Translations under genes and position numbers: made by a program | In this document: piece by piece, positions 44,598-55,234 of the stretch | Position numbering within the stretch: the stretch's first letter is position 1 | How the letters are laid out: each line of letters opens with the position of its first letter | Notes under the pieces: generated by a model | Databases searched by the model: none | What the model was told of the DNA's origin: nothing | Seen by the model: the letters and a program-made list of their open reading frames with translations, nothing else | Assembly (NCBI GenBank): GCA_964019335.1 | Contig: OZ025657.1 | Span: 124,001 to 188,000, forward strand | Source of the DNA: Diplonema japonicum | Taxonomy: Eukaryota; Euglenozoa; Diplonemea; Diplonemida; Diplonemidae | Length of the DNA: 64,000 bases | Direction: 5' to 3'

Positions 44598-45869
44598 GAG
44601 GGGGGAAGAAAAAGATATGTAGAAAAAGCAAAATAACAACAACTTTTGCTCTTTTTTCTTTTGTTGATTGCTGAAAGAGAACCAGGAAACGGGTAAAGGA
44701 AAGGAAGAAAGCCAAGGAAAAAAACAAAAAAACCAAGTATTTGAACGGGCATAAAAATAAGAAAGACAACACACTACTTTATCCCCCCCCCCCCCCCCCC
44801 CGTCCTATCTGGGAAGAGGGCCTTTCCAGCGAGCAACTCTCGCTGTTCTTGTAGTACCATCCTACCACTGGAGGGAGAAAACTGTTTGATCTATTAGGGC
44901 CCTTTCTTGGTTTGTTTCTCTTCTTCTTCTCTTCCTCACTGCCACCAAAAGGTAGAAGTCAGACCATCTTGTCCTTGGGTCTTTCATTGATATTTTTTAG
45001 AATTGAATTGCTTGTGAGACAGACAGTGCTTTAGAAGGGTTAGGTACAAAACTTAAAAACATTTTGCTCCCTCAAAAAACCTATTTTAAGAAATTGACAA
45101 ATAAATAACCTTTTTTTCGCTTGCTCTCTCTTTCTTCTCATGGTCCTTTCTCATAGCCACCTCAAGGAACCTTTTTTGCCTTTTTGTCATGTATTGCAAG
45201 TCGATAGACCGAAAAGAAAAGGGAAAAAGTGATGTTGCTAAAAGCAATGTTGAAGACCCCTCAACTCATTTCTTTTTCCTTAAGTACTTCATGTTCTTTC
45301 CTGATGCTGACAAAAAAAAAAAAGTGCTCCTTTTTCCCCTCTTTTCTTTTGTATTCGAAAAAAAGAGGAGGGAAAAGGAGGACGAGGTTGCAAAAGATCA
45401 ATTCCTCAAAGTGGTGAGAAAATCGAATGAAAATCGATGAAAGGCGAAATAAAAAGGAAGAGAGGGAATGGGGGAAAAGTGGAGGGGGAAAGAAAAAAAG
45501 GAAATAATTTCTATTTTTTTCTTCTTCTTATTTCTTCGATTTTATTTCCCCTCCTTTTTTTGTATCACATGTTCGTTTTCTAAGCCCCAATAATGGCAGC
45601 CAAGCAAAAAAACTCAAAGTGCAGGACAAACCCCCCTCATAGAGGGCCGCTCTTGGGTGGGTGGGGGGGCTATCTATTTATACTCCCCAAAAAAAACATC
45701 AGCTCAAGAAGAAGAAAAAAAAAGAGGGCGGAGTGGAGTTTTGATTAAACGCCTCAAAGAAACGGAACGGTCTGTCCTCAGTGAAGTCTTATCAAACCCT
45801 CATCCTCCCTTCCCTTTCTTTTTTTTAAAAAAAAAAGACTCCACAATTGGGAAGAAAAAAACTATTCTT
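44291..45869. other. 1.6-kb spacer carrying a dispersed repeat
   Basis: Contains a 43-A run (44551-44593), a C run (44784-44801) and, at 45613-45663, the best copy of the CTCAAAGTGCAGGACAAACC repeat with its CCCTC/GAGGG hairpin. No coding feature seen. The transposon relic begins at the right end. Confidence 0.5.
45613..45663 (-). repeat. Dispersed hairpin plus 20-mer repeat
   Basis: On the minus strand: GCGGCCCTCTATGAGGGGGG (CCCTC-TAT-GAGGG hairpin), then the reverse complement of CTCAAAGTGCAGGACAAACC, then a T run and GCT. A diverged copy is at 14802-14850; shorter copies of the 20-mer are at 47400-47419 and 47485-47504, in each case followed by T or T-rich sequence on the minus strand. 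It could be the 3' end of a small pol III-type RNA or SINE; no promoter boxes were identified. Confidence 0.5.
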
Positions 45870-47341
45870 TTAACCCTTATGCGGCCAACTACTCATATTT
45901 GAGTAGATAATAGGTGTAGTGTTCTCGGGTCCATTCAAACCAAAGTCTCGGACCGGTTTTCATGGAAAAAAGATGGAATGGAAAGATATTTAAAATCTGC
46001 ACTTATTACATTACAATTGGTATAGCAGTGTTCAGCCTTCCGCGAAATGAGAGAAGTGGGAATACACTGCTGTGGAACGGTCCGAAAAAACCGGAGGGAT
46101 CCACCCGACGTGAGTGCCATGGAAGCAGGTAGCATGACATATCAGAACAAGTCTGGTCTGGTCTACCTTGCTTGGTCGCAGACGAGACGTGCGCCTTTTA
46201 TCTACTTTACCTGTAGACGAAGCAACAGTCTCAAGAACACGTTTCGATAATCCCTCGGACGAAAGGCCACATACGAACGCCCGTATCTTGCTGATCTCTA
46301 TAATAGGCACATGGGGGGTGCCTGCGATGCGGGGCTTGCCAAATTCCGAAGAGAGGTTAAATCGAAACGGTGGTACACGAAAGTGTTTCATAACATGCTT
46401 GGTGTAACAATTATCAATGCGTGCATCCTAAGGAACAAAGAACACCCAACCCTTGAGTTGCGAAAAAAGGGTCCTCGCCTGTTCCGCCGAAACCTGGCTA
46501 GTCAACTAATATTTGGTACGGAAAGTGAGACCAGCAACCCCGAGCCAGAATCGGAGCCAGAATCAAAGCCAGAACCCGATCCAGAACCCAAGCCTTCGAG
46601 TGCAAACCGGGACAACTTGCCCAACGACGATCTGCGCTTAAGCAAACCTTGGATTGTTTGAAGCGTAGCTCAACCCGGTCAACCTGTAAAGTTCGCATCA
46701 ACCACAAGCAGACTAACTTTATATGTGAGACTTGCAATGTTCATATGTGTGCCGTCGAATGCCTCGACCGATTCCACTCTATGAGGAACTACCGGTTCAA
46801 GGACGACACCTCTATAGAGACCCGCTTACTCCCCCGACCAGTCGGAAGACCTCTCAGCAACGTTTTTGCATAATTTCCAGGAAATAGCAAATGGACCCCA
46901 GTTTGGGCAACGGTCTCGCGACATCTGATCCATGACCTCCATGGCTCGAAAGCACTAAATATATAGTGGAATGAACGCAGAATATTCAAGATCTTTGTTT
47001 TGAGATGTAAGATGTGACGGCCTGATGCAAATGTATAAGGACAGAGGCAGAATAGTCACAGGATAGGTCGATTTCTGGGTGCTGTTCAGACTGAAATCAC
47101 TGTTGTAGAGCCACTTACATATGACCCTCGAGCATTAGCTTCCTATGGGTCGAGACGACAAAATACTTAGTGGAATGAACGCAGATTTCAAATATCTTTC
47201 AAATGCGTACCTCGAATCAAGAAATAACCCCAAGCCTTCAGTATGTTCGATCCAAGACTTCAGTATGTTCGATCCATGCCAACAAGAGCCCAAAATCAAG
47301 AAAATCCAAAAATTAGACCCCCCCGGCCGCATAAGGGTTAA
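45870..47341 (+). mobile_element. Decayed piggyBac-like DNA transposon
   Basis: A TTAA target duplication (45870-45873 and 47338-47341) flanks perfect 13-bp terminal inverted repeats, CCCTTATGCGGCC (45874-45886) and GGCCGCATAAGGG (47325-47337). Internally, GAAAGATATTTAAAATCTGC at 45981-46000 is repeated in inverse orientation at 47181-47200 with one mismatch (subterminal repeats), and AGTGGAATGAACGCAGA occurs twice near the right end (46965, 47169). TTAA insertion and CCC-starting ends are diagnostic of piggyBac. Total length is about 1.46 kb, well short of an autonomous element, because the 5' two-thirds of the transposase gene is missing. It is the only plus-strand coding material I can name in the window. 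Confidence 0.88.
46047..46873 (+). pseudogene. piggyBac transposase remnant, frameshifted
   Basis: Piecewise similarity to the C-terminal half of piggyBac transposases in at least three frames. CCGTVRKNRRDPPDVS lies near 46065. A degenerate RDVRLLSTLPVDEA near 46180 follows in another frame. LADLYNRHMGGACDAGL and RWYTKVFHNMLGVTIINACI lie near 46290-46430 (the MGGVD...D region and following helix, with the usual Val-Asp changed). A Cys-rich C-terminal finger with ICETCNVHMCAVECLDRFHS lies near 46720-46790. An acidic Glu/Pro repeat separates the last two. The N-terminal part with the first catalytic Asp residues is absent. Not functional. Confidence 0.82.
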
Positions 47342-47357
47342 GGTATACGTTTTTGCG

Positions 47358-47402
<45 letters not shown>

Positions 47403-47590
47403 AAAGTGCAGGACAAACCGACTCAAAAAAATCATACACCTTTCGGTAATAAAACAGGTGTGAGGGAAAAAAAAGAAAAGAAAACTCAAAGTGCAGGACA
47501 AACCCCGGCTGCCCTTGCAAAGAAAAGAAAAAGAACGCCTCACGCTCGGTACGATCTGAAAAAACACCTCACGCTCGGTGGGGAGTCCTT

Positions 47591-50500
47591 TTAAATGAAC
47601 GAAATCGACGCTTGTGAGTAAACGCTAGCAGAAGCGCGCCGCTGCGGAAGGCGGCGTGGGGGGAGCATTGAAGGCACTGCCACGACTGTCAAACTTGTAG
47701 GGCGACCGCCTCTAGACAAAGTTTGAGCTCTACTTAATATTGGCCCCGGCCGCGCTTCAAACAAACTTGGCGACAACGACGGTGTTACTGACAACGGCAC
47801 CGATGTTGAAGGCGCAGCAGGCGGGGTGACAGTGGAAGAGAACCTCCTAATGGTACGGTGGACAGGCACAGGAGTCACTTCTTCATCGGGGATCGGGATG
47901 AACAGCGACATTTCCTGTTCTTCTTGTTCCTGCACACTGATCGGCTGCAGTGCCTCCAGACGGCTTTGCTCCATCCGGAAGGAAGGTTGCTGCTGGTTGC
48001 GCACATTGCTTTTTCGTTCCATCTTCAAGTCTGCTGCGTACAGCACCAGGTCATAGACACCCTTTGCCATCAACAGCACAGCTCCTGTGAACAGTACCCC
48101 GCCTGCGACGTTCATCATCATGACACTGCCGCCCTTTGCAATCGCTACTGTCATCACGACCACTGCGATCAACATCAAGCCGGCAAGGAGCATGGCTGCT
48201 ACGTTATCGACCGCTGCTGTGTTCGGTTGCTTCTTGATGAGGATCGCGAGGAATACCAACAGCAGCAAGCAGATCAATGTGTTCCGTGTGTTGCACTCCG
48301 CCACCTCACGCGGTCTCCACGCCGACGACAAGCACAGCAAAATCACCTGCACCACCTCAAGCAGCGTGAACCAGTGGAACCCTTCCCTGAACTGCTCGAA
48401 GAACAACCCGAACATCTCAACAAAATACCTCTCCGCACCCTCCCTCGACACCCATATAGTCTCACCATACGCCACCTTGTACAGCCACCTGTGCCCTTGT
48501 GGCACATTCTTTTCCGGTAAAGCTGATGTCAGTTTCGGATCGTCTACAACAGTAGCCTTGAAGGCCCGCGGGGACAGGAGGAAGTGCCACAAGAAGACTG
48601 GGACAATGATGCATATGGCAAGCCCCAGCCACCCAACGGCCGTTTGAGACTTGTTATTACTGCCTGAGAAGAAGATAATGTTCGCCGCAGAGATGCATGT
48701 GCCTGTCAGCAGCAGCAGCACAGGGAGGAATACCAACCCCGGCGCCCTTACATTCGCGCAAGCTGCGTCCCAATCCGAGCGGCACAACACCATCCAAACT
48801 GCTGCCATTAAGTAATTCAGCACTGCAAAGCCCACCACAAATATTGTGTTCCCCACGATGGCGCCCAAGAAGTACTTATGCGGGCCCTCTCCGAGGGGGA
48901 ACCTCAAAGGGTGATATCCCCAGTCCAGGGGTTCTGCTTCCGTCAAGTCGATATCGCGCACCTGGCACTCCAGCGAGGATAGGATCAACATCCTTCCGAC
49001 GTTGAGCATGTTGGAGCTGCCACCGACTGACGTCAACGTCGCAACAGAAACCGCAGTGACGATGGTTTCTTTGTATGAAATGTGCATCCCGTCTGCGTCT
49101 TCAGGCACAGTGGTCATTGTGGCAGTGACGGGTGTTGCGGGAGGTGTAGGTGTCTGCGAGTCTTTCAACGGTGTTGGTGTAAGTGGTGAAGGGGTTAAAG
49201 GGGAAGGTGTCTCAGGAGACTGAGAGAGAGGTGCACTAGACGGCAAGGGTGCAGCCGTTTGTGGTGTTTTTGTGGAAGGTGTTAGTGTGAGGGGGGCAAA
49301 CGTAGGAGGACCAGGAGTACTTGGTGTTGACGTCTTCGGAATGGCCGTCAGCGGAGCAGGTGTAGAAGGGGCACCTGTTTGCGGAGAGAGTGTAACGGGT
49401 GAGGGTGTGGGTGGGGCCAGCGTTGTCGGCACAGATGTATCTGGTACAGGTGTGCGAGGTGCTGATGTATAAGGTGCAGGTGTCAGTGGCATTGGTGTAG
49501 GAGGAGCTTGTGTAAGCGGGAAAGGGGTGGGGGGTGCCTTCGTTGACGGGGAAGGTGTCAAGGGAGCAGGTGATATGGGCACTACCGTCGGCGGTGCAAG
49601 TGTGAACGGTGCTGAGGTGGGTGGAACGGGTGTACGGGGCACAGATGTGGGCGGAGATGACGTTTTCGGACTGAGGGTAGGGGGCACAGGCGTGAGAGGA
49701 GAAGGTGTGGGCGGCGTAGCCGTCTGTGGAACAGACGTGGCTGGAGCCGGAGTTGGAGGTGCCTGTGTGGGCGGGACAGGTGCAGGGGTAACGGGCGCCA
49801 GCGTAGGTGGGCTTGGGGTAGGTGGAATAGGTGTAAGTGGAACAGGTGTAGATGGCGAGGGCGTCAGCGGGATTGGAGTTAATGGAACATCAGTGGGGGG
49901 AGCAGGTGAAAGTGGAGAAGGCGTAGATGGCACAGGAGTCTGTGGCGAAGGTGTTTGAGGTGCGGGGGTTAGAGGTGCAGGGGTCGGTGGCGCAAGGGTT
50001 AGAGGTGCAGGTGTTAGAGGTGCAGAGGTTGGTGGCGCAAGGGTTGGTGGCGCTAGGGTTGGTGGTGCAGGTGTTAGAGGGGCGGGGGTTGGTGGAACAA
50101 GCGTGGGCGGTGCAGGTGTTGGTGGCGCAAGTGTAAGTGGAACGGGAGTTGGAGGAGATGGGGTGGAAGGTGCCGGTGTATTCGGGGCAGGTGTTGGTGG
50201 CACGGGAGTAGGTGGTGCGGGTGTTGGGGGAGCTGGTGTAGACGGAGCGGGTGTGGGAGGTGCAAGTGTAGGCGGGACAGGTGTGGGAGGTGCGGGAGTA
50301 GGAGGAGCAGGGGTCGGTGAAACCGCCCAACACAAGAACGGATGCGAATTGCTGCACAATTCATCAACAGCCCCCAAGATAGGTGTCGTGAAAATCGCAC
50401 CGCACAGGTTGGCCGCAGTTTGCGGATAGCCAGCAGCCCAGAACCACGTCTGTGTGGCAAATGCTGCGCCGCGTTCCCATTCCCACGACACCTTGTCAGT

Positions 50501-51316
50501 AGGGGTCGTCTTCTGATTGGACAGCAAGGTCCCTGTGTACTTGAGCCCGATGAAGTGGGGTGCGAACTGGATGTGGTTCTGCAGGTGGAGGAGGTCCTTC
50601 GGGTTGTCTATTATCGCGGGGGACGAACCAGACGCAGAGCAGACGTCTGTGCTGGTGCCAGTGTTCGACGAAGAAGAGCTCCAGCAGTGTTCACGCCAGA
50701 GCCATGAGGAAGGGGGACACGGCGTGGGTTGGCCAGAGATGACCTTCCATTCATGAATCGATGCATCGATCATTTCATTTGAGTCACGGCAGCCAATGAA
50801 AGTAGACGTGAAGGTAGTAGATGCATAGGTCATCCCTGTCCCTGTGGTGTCGGTGACGCCATCGACCATGATGCTCGTCTGAGTTGGCGAAACACTCAGC
50901 AGGACAGAATGCCACAGCCCATCACGAACATTTGTCGTTCCACACACCTCTACACCCCCTATTGATAGGGACAGGCATACTTTGCCATCCTTCAACCCCG
51001 CTCTGAGATACTCTCCTCCGGCTCCTGTGAACGCGTACAAGCTGCTCATATCGATGACAAGATTAGACACCTTCAACCAGCCTTGAAAGTAGAAACTGTC
51101 AGGAGGGTTCCATCCCGGTGCTTGGAGACACTGTGCTCCTTTGAAATCAAAGTACCACCCATTCAGCTCGTTATCTTCTTTGTTCAACTGGTATGCTGCG
51201 TTCGTCACCAGACTTGCGTCCCGCCCGTTTGAACCTGCATCGGCATATGTCCCGCTCGACCCGTACTGCACAAGCAACGCGCTTTGAACGGAAGTCGCAA
51301 GTAGAGCGACAAGCAT
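47591..51316 (-). CDS. Large surface protein: LamG, C-type lectin, Thr-Pro stalk, seven membrane spans
   Basis: 1241 residues in one exon from ATG 51316. Signal peptide MLVALLATSVQSALL. A laminin-G-like/concanavalin fold at about 20-195 (GWYFDFKGAQCLQAPG, LWHSVLLSVSPTQTSIMVDG, FTSTFIGCRD) is followed by a C-type-lectin-like domain at about 195-332 (PCPPSSWLWREHCW, HFIGLKYTG, VSWEWERG, ELCSNSHPFLCWA). Residues about 333-722 are a mucin-like stalk of PPTPAPPTP-type repeats, likely heavily O-glycosylated. The C-terminal part (about 815-1090) has about seven hydrophobic spans, then a Pro/Ser-rich cytosolic tail. It reads as a large adhesin or receptor. No GPCR-specific motif is identifiable, so the 7TM class is open. 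The repeats are coding despite their minisatellite look. Confidence 0.85.
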   Translation of the reverse strand: MLVALLATSVQSALLVQYGSSGTYADAGSNGRDASLVTNAAYQLNKEDNELNGWYFDFKGAQCLQAPGWNPPDSFYFQGWLKVSNLVIDMSSLYAFTGAGGEYLRAGLKDGKVCLSLSIGGVEVCGTTNVRDGLWHSVLLSVSPTQTSIMVDGVTDTTGTGMTYASTTFTSTFIGCRDSNEMIDASIHEWKVISGQPTPCPPSSWLWREHCWSSSSSNTGTSTDVCSASGSSPAIIDNPKDLLHLQNHIQFAPHFIGLKYTGTLLSNQKTTPTDKVSWEWERGAAFATQTWFWAAGYPQTAANLCGAIFTTPILGAVDELCSNSHPFLCWAVSPTPAPPTPAPPTPVPPTLAPPTPAPSTPAPPTPAPPTPVPPTPAPNTPAPSTPSPPTPVPLTLAPPTPAPPTLVPPTPAPLTPAPPTLAPPTLAPPTSAPLTPAPLTLAPPTPAPLTPAPQTPSPQTPVPSTPSPLSPAPPTDVPLTPIPLTPSPSTPVPLTPIPPTPSPPTLAPVTPAPVPPTQAPPTPAPATSVPQTATPPTPSPLTPVPPTLSPKTSSPPTSVPRTPVPPTSAPFTLAPPTVVPISPAPLTPSPSTKAPPTPFPLTQAPPTPMPLTPAPYTSAPRTPVPDTSVPTTLAPPTPSPVTLSPQTGAPSTPAPLTAIPKTSTPSTPGPPTFAPLTLTPSTKTPQTAAPLPSSAPLSQSPETPSPLTPSPLTPTPLKDSQTPTPPATPVTATMTTVPEDADGMHISYKETIVTAVSVATLTSVGGSSNMLNVGRMLILSSLECQVRDIDLTEAEPLDWGYHPLRFPLGEGPHKYFLGAIVGNTIFVVGFAVLNYLMAAVWMVLCRSDWDAACANVRAPGLVFLPVLLLLTGTCISAANIIFFSGSNNKSQTAVGWLGLAICIIVPVFLWHFLLSPRAFKATVVDDPKLTSALPEKNVPQGHRWLYKVAYGETIWVSREGAERYFVEMFGLFFEQFREGFHWFTLLEVVQVILLCLSSAWRPREVAECNTRNTLICLLLLVFLAILIKKQPNTAAVDNVAAMLLAGLMLIAVVVMTVAIAKGGSVMMMNVAGGVLFTGAVLLMAKGVYDLVLYAADLKMERKSNVRNQQQPSFRMEQSRLEALQPISVQEQEEQEMSLFIPIPDEEVTPVPVHRTIRRFSSTVTPPAAPSTSVPLSVTPSLSPSLFEARPGPILSRAQTLSRGGRPTSLTVVAVPSMLPPRRLPQRRASASVYSQASISFI

Positions 51317-51523
51317 GTGATGAGGGGGAAGGCCCCTGTGAATAGTATGGATATAAGCTAAAAGAAAACAAGGGGGGGGGGGGGCGTTTTTAATAATTTC
51401 ACCTTATTTGGATCAACTTAAAAAAACAAAAACAGAAATAGATGCAAGTGTAAATTGAGAGCAAAAAAAATAGGGGGAGGGGGGGGGGGGGGGGGAGCTT
51501 ATTTCCTTTTCCACTCTGTTCCC

Positions 51524-54500
51524 TCACAAAATGCTCGACCTGCGTCTTCTAAAGCTCGATGTCCGCACAGGGCCGTCCATGTCTTTCCAATGCGAGAGGT
51601 TTGCCTCTAGGTTGTCTATCATAGGTTTGAAGTCTGTGTAGACTTCCGCTAGGACGGTAAAGAGAGGCCGCACAACAAACTCGATAAAACCCTTTTGGCA
51701 CTTAGCAACGTCGGCGTCCTTGTCACAGAATGGGGACACGGAGATTTCTAGCTCTTCCTCTCGCTTGCCTTGTTCTCGGAATTCCTTCATAACCCGCTTG
51801 GTCCAGTCGAGGTACAACTTTTTGCACTTCACAGGGTTGCTGATGTCGGAAGCGTGCAGTATAGCTTTTAACATAAGCATCTTGTCGTCTGTCGTTGACA
51901 TGAAGTCGGAGTTCTCGTCCTTCAACGCCTGTGCTCTGGCCTTCAGTTCTCCCAAAGACCTGAAATGAACCTTCATATCAGTTCCAAGCACGTGATTTAT
52001 CATTCCCTCGCGGATAATACGTTGCTCGTGGTCACTTAACGTGTCAAGCACCTGGTACGTCTCCACCCGTAGAAGCTGGAACGTAAGGAACAAATGGTGG
52101 TTCTCAAGCACGGACTGGTCGTTGAAATGCAGCGCAATGTCGTCCCTTGTGTTGACTAAGAAAGCGTTGTTCACACCCTGTTGGAGAAAATACAAACAAT
52201 AACAAAAAAAAAAAGAGACATACCGGGTGGTCATAGTCGTGCACGATTGCAGCAAGCAGGATACCCAGGCAGTCTGTGTCTGTTATCTTATTCGCAATGC
52301 CGGATTTGTTTATCATCCAGTGTACTGTCTGTAACACGTCAGCAGCGTGGATGTGGTTGTGGTAGTGGTTCTCTCTGTGGTACCCGGCCTGCACCTTGCT
52401 CAGGAACTGTATTAATCTGTGAACTTGTTCAGGAGTTCCGAAGAATTTCGGGAAGAATCTGTACTTGCTGAAGATGTTCATGGCCACCTGAACGAGCACC
52501 CCTCCCGAGTCCTCGCACATCCTGCTCGTCTCGAACACATTGAAGTCGATGCTGTCCAACCCATGGATGTCCAAGCCAAGTGCCTTTGAAGGCCCGTCTT
52601 CGAACCTTGCTGCGTTCCCTGTTACAGCGGATGCTTGAATTGTCTTTTCAACAGAAGTCCGTCTTCGCAAAACGGAGATAGTTCTGCCCAATTCTCCTTC
52701 CTCGCTTTCATTCTCTTCCCAACCTATTCCTTGGGGGGCATATGTGTCGCTAAGGAACCTCGCCACATCGTCATCCAGTGCCCCTCCCACGTATTCCACT
52801 TGGTAGATGTTCGGCGTTGACATCAACAGGTCCAACGCTCTTCCTATATTCTTGCAGTGTTCCACGTTCACTTGAGGCATGTTCTCAGCTTCTCTTCGTG
52901 ATTGTTTCAGCATCATCGCCAGTTGGTCGTAAGGCGAGGCAAATGACTGCCCGATTCCTTTAATGGATGCTTGGAGGTGCACCTGGTACATGAGGTCAGA
53001 GCCGGGCTCGCAAACAAGCAGGCAGCTTGCAGTTTCGTTGTACACCGTCAGCCCGTTCACCTCCTTCAGCTTTATGGTCTCCTCACCTTTTTCCGTTGTG
53101 AGCACGTGGTACAGAGTCGATACTTGGGCGCTGTAGTCTCGCCGTATCTCGTTCCATACTAGCTGCACCTTTGCCAACCTGTTGTTGCCTGTGTCTGCAA
53201 CGTAGAAGAGGAGGTTCTCGACGTCTCCAGCTATGGCGGTGGGATACCGGAACTGTGCGTCCGTGCCTTGGCCGTCCGCTCTGCCTGGCTCGTTGGGTGC
53301 TCCTGCGCATATTCGAGGGACACCTCTCGTGGCAGCATTTGCCCTACCTTGCGCCAGATCTGCATAGAACAAGCAGTGGCTGTCGCTATCTGTAACGAAT
53401 AGCCATGCAGGCGCTACATGCGCCAAACTCATTCCAACAAGGCGGTAAGGGGGGAACTCTCCTGACGGGATACCGTCAATGTCTACGCAGCTTGACTTGC
53501 TGACCACCTGCTCCATTGCGGGGCATAGCAAAGACACGGCAAGGTCATACGTTCGCATTTCATTAATCACATCGGATAGCTTTTTCCGCTGCTCTTCTGT
53601 CGTCCCATAAAAGCCGTACACCCCGCGTTGCATCACAGGGCGCGCCTCCCATGACTTAGGGTCGATGCACAGGATCGTCCTATTGGTGAGGTCTACAGCG
53701 TACAGCTTATTCCTCATTGCATGGATGGCACCTAGATATTGTATGTCAGGTTGACACCCTGCTGGCTGGAGATTTGGATGAAACGTCTCAACATGTCCCT
53801 TCATGTCCACTCTTCTTATGACGTTGCAGTCTGTGAGCCACAAATAACCTTTCCACTCGCACATTCCTAAGGGCATCTTGAATGCTGCCTCTGGACCTAT
53901 CCCGTCCAGATGGCCCCATCTAGCATAAGGATTGCCCGCGAAGAACTTAGGCCGTGCAATTCCTTCAATTGCAGAATGAGAAGGTCTGTACCATCTGTAA
54001 ATGTGACGGACGAGTTTTACAGACGCACCATGTTTCAAATGCGTGAATACTGTGTGGTCCCCAAGGAGCATCGTGCAAGGCTCGTTCTGAAAGCTCACCT
54101 TTCCGATGACACTGTCGTTGCACAGGAATGTGATATCTCTGTGGCAGAAATTTAGCACGACACTCAGCTCATTCACACCGTCCGCCTTTAAGAAATGTGA
54201 CAGTGGAGGGTCTAGTACTTTCCACCGTTCGCGCCCTTTGTGATCATGCCAGTGAATCCTGTGCTCGAGTCGAGTCCCCGGTTGCAAACATGCTACATAG
54301 TGGGGCATTGAACCCATCTTGCAGTCTCGGAACTTATAGACGCCTACCTTAGACACGATGCCGCACGACGTGCCGCCGATATCGGTGCACTGCATCGTCC
54401 AGCAGTGGATGCTATCGGAGAAGGATTTGAGTCCTACTACGGTGCCTTGTATGGATTTGTGTACAGGGCGTGCAAGAGAGTCGTTCTCCTCAAGGATAAT

Positions 54501-55157
54501 GGCACGGTCTGCGTGCGTGCTGCAGTTATCCCACGTGAGGTACGAAGGTACCCCCCTCTGGGCAGACAAGATGGATGCGTTTTCGGGTGCCTGCGACAGC
54601 TGCGTTGGGATGCTGAAATCCACATCGTTCACCTGCTCGAGAATTGCTTTCTCGATGCAGCCGTTGTGTATGTAGAACAAAGCACCCTCGAAGGACAGGA
54701 CCGATACGAGGTTCCCTAGGAGCGCTCGTGAACCGATAGGTGCGGGGGGAAGAGATGTTTCAGAGCCGGAACTGCCAGCATTCTCGAAGATTACGGATGT
54801 CTCAAGGGACAAGTGTTTGAACTGCGTCCGTTTTTCATCCACACCACTGTCGTCACTCTTCTCGCTAGAGGTATCGATTTCCTTGCAGTATGACGCCTCA
54901 AGGGAAGAAGGGTCGTCTTTTAAAGTGATGAGGGCACCAGGGGTCGTGAGGTCAAGCTGCAAGCGGAGGGTTCGCTCGCTCATCTCCGGGGCCTGCAGCA
55001 TCTTGAAAAGCCCTACTGAGCTCGGTGTTGTCCCACCCAACGGGGCCGCAAGTGCACCCAACTGCCGCCTTCCAGTGGCCTCGCCCTTCGGCTTCGATGG
55101 TGAAATCATCACCGGCGACGCCGTCGAAATCTTTACCTTTTGCGGACCATCGTGCAT
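51524..55157 (-). CDS. Class I cyclic-nucleotide phosphodiesterase with NHL-type propeller
   Basis: Exons 55157-52224 and 52177-51524 (intron 46 nt, joining HDYDHP to GVNNAFLV); 1195 residues. The C-terminal catalytic domain (about 880-1180) has HNHIHAADVLQTVHW (metal and phosphate His), HDYDHPG (His-Asp), LHASDISNP and the substrate Gln region KCQKGFIEFVVRPLF, all the key positions of class I PDEs, which hydrolyse cAMP or cGMP. Before it, NHL/beta-propeller blocks appear (NPYARWGHLDGIGPEAAF, GYLWLTDCNVIRRVD, ADGQGTDAQFRYPTAI, FYVADTGNNRLAKV; about 405-700), and an unassigned beta-rich region lies at about 140-390. No GAF, PAS or membrane segment. The ATG lies 77 bp after the importin alpha stop, with CCTTTTTACAG (AG 55182-55183) between. 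Confidence 0.93.
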
Positions 55158-55181
55158 GCCTGTATCACTACAGACTGCACC

Positions 55182-55183
55182 CT
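55182..55183 (-). promoter_or_regulatory. Candidate trans-splice acceptor for the phosphodiesterase gene
   Basis: On the minus strand CAAACCTTTTTACAG ends 24 nt before the phosphodiesterase ATG, inside a 77-bp gap after the importin alpha stop. A pyrimidine tract plus AG with no donor and no room for a promoter suggests addition of a spliced leader. Inference from spacing only. Confidence 0.45.
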
Positions 55184-55234
55184 GTAAAAAGGTTTGACTA
55201 GCACAAAATTAAACATCTTCGGTAATACATTACT

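Noticed and set aside
49150-50320. Possible CRISPR-like or satellite array
   Set aside because: Units are irregular, have no spacers and are in frame within a domain-bearing protein of a eukaryote.
49527-50429. Gly/Val-rich plus-strand frames over the Thr-Pro repeat
   Set aside because: Mirror image of the stalk repeat; the minus frame has signal peptide, domains and membrane spans.
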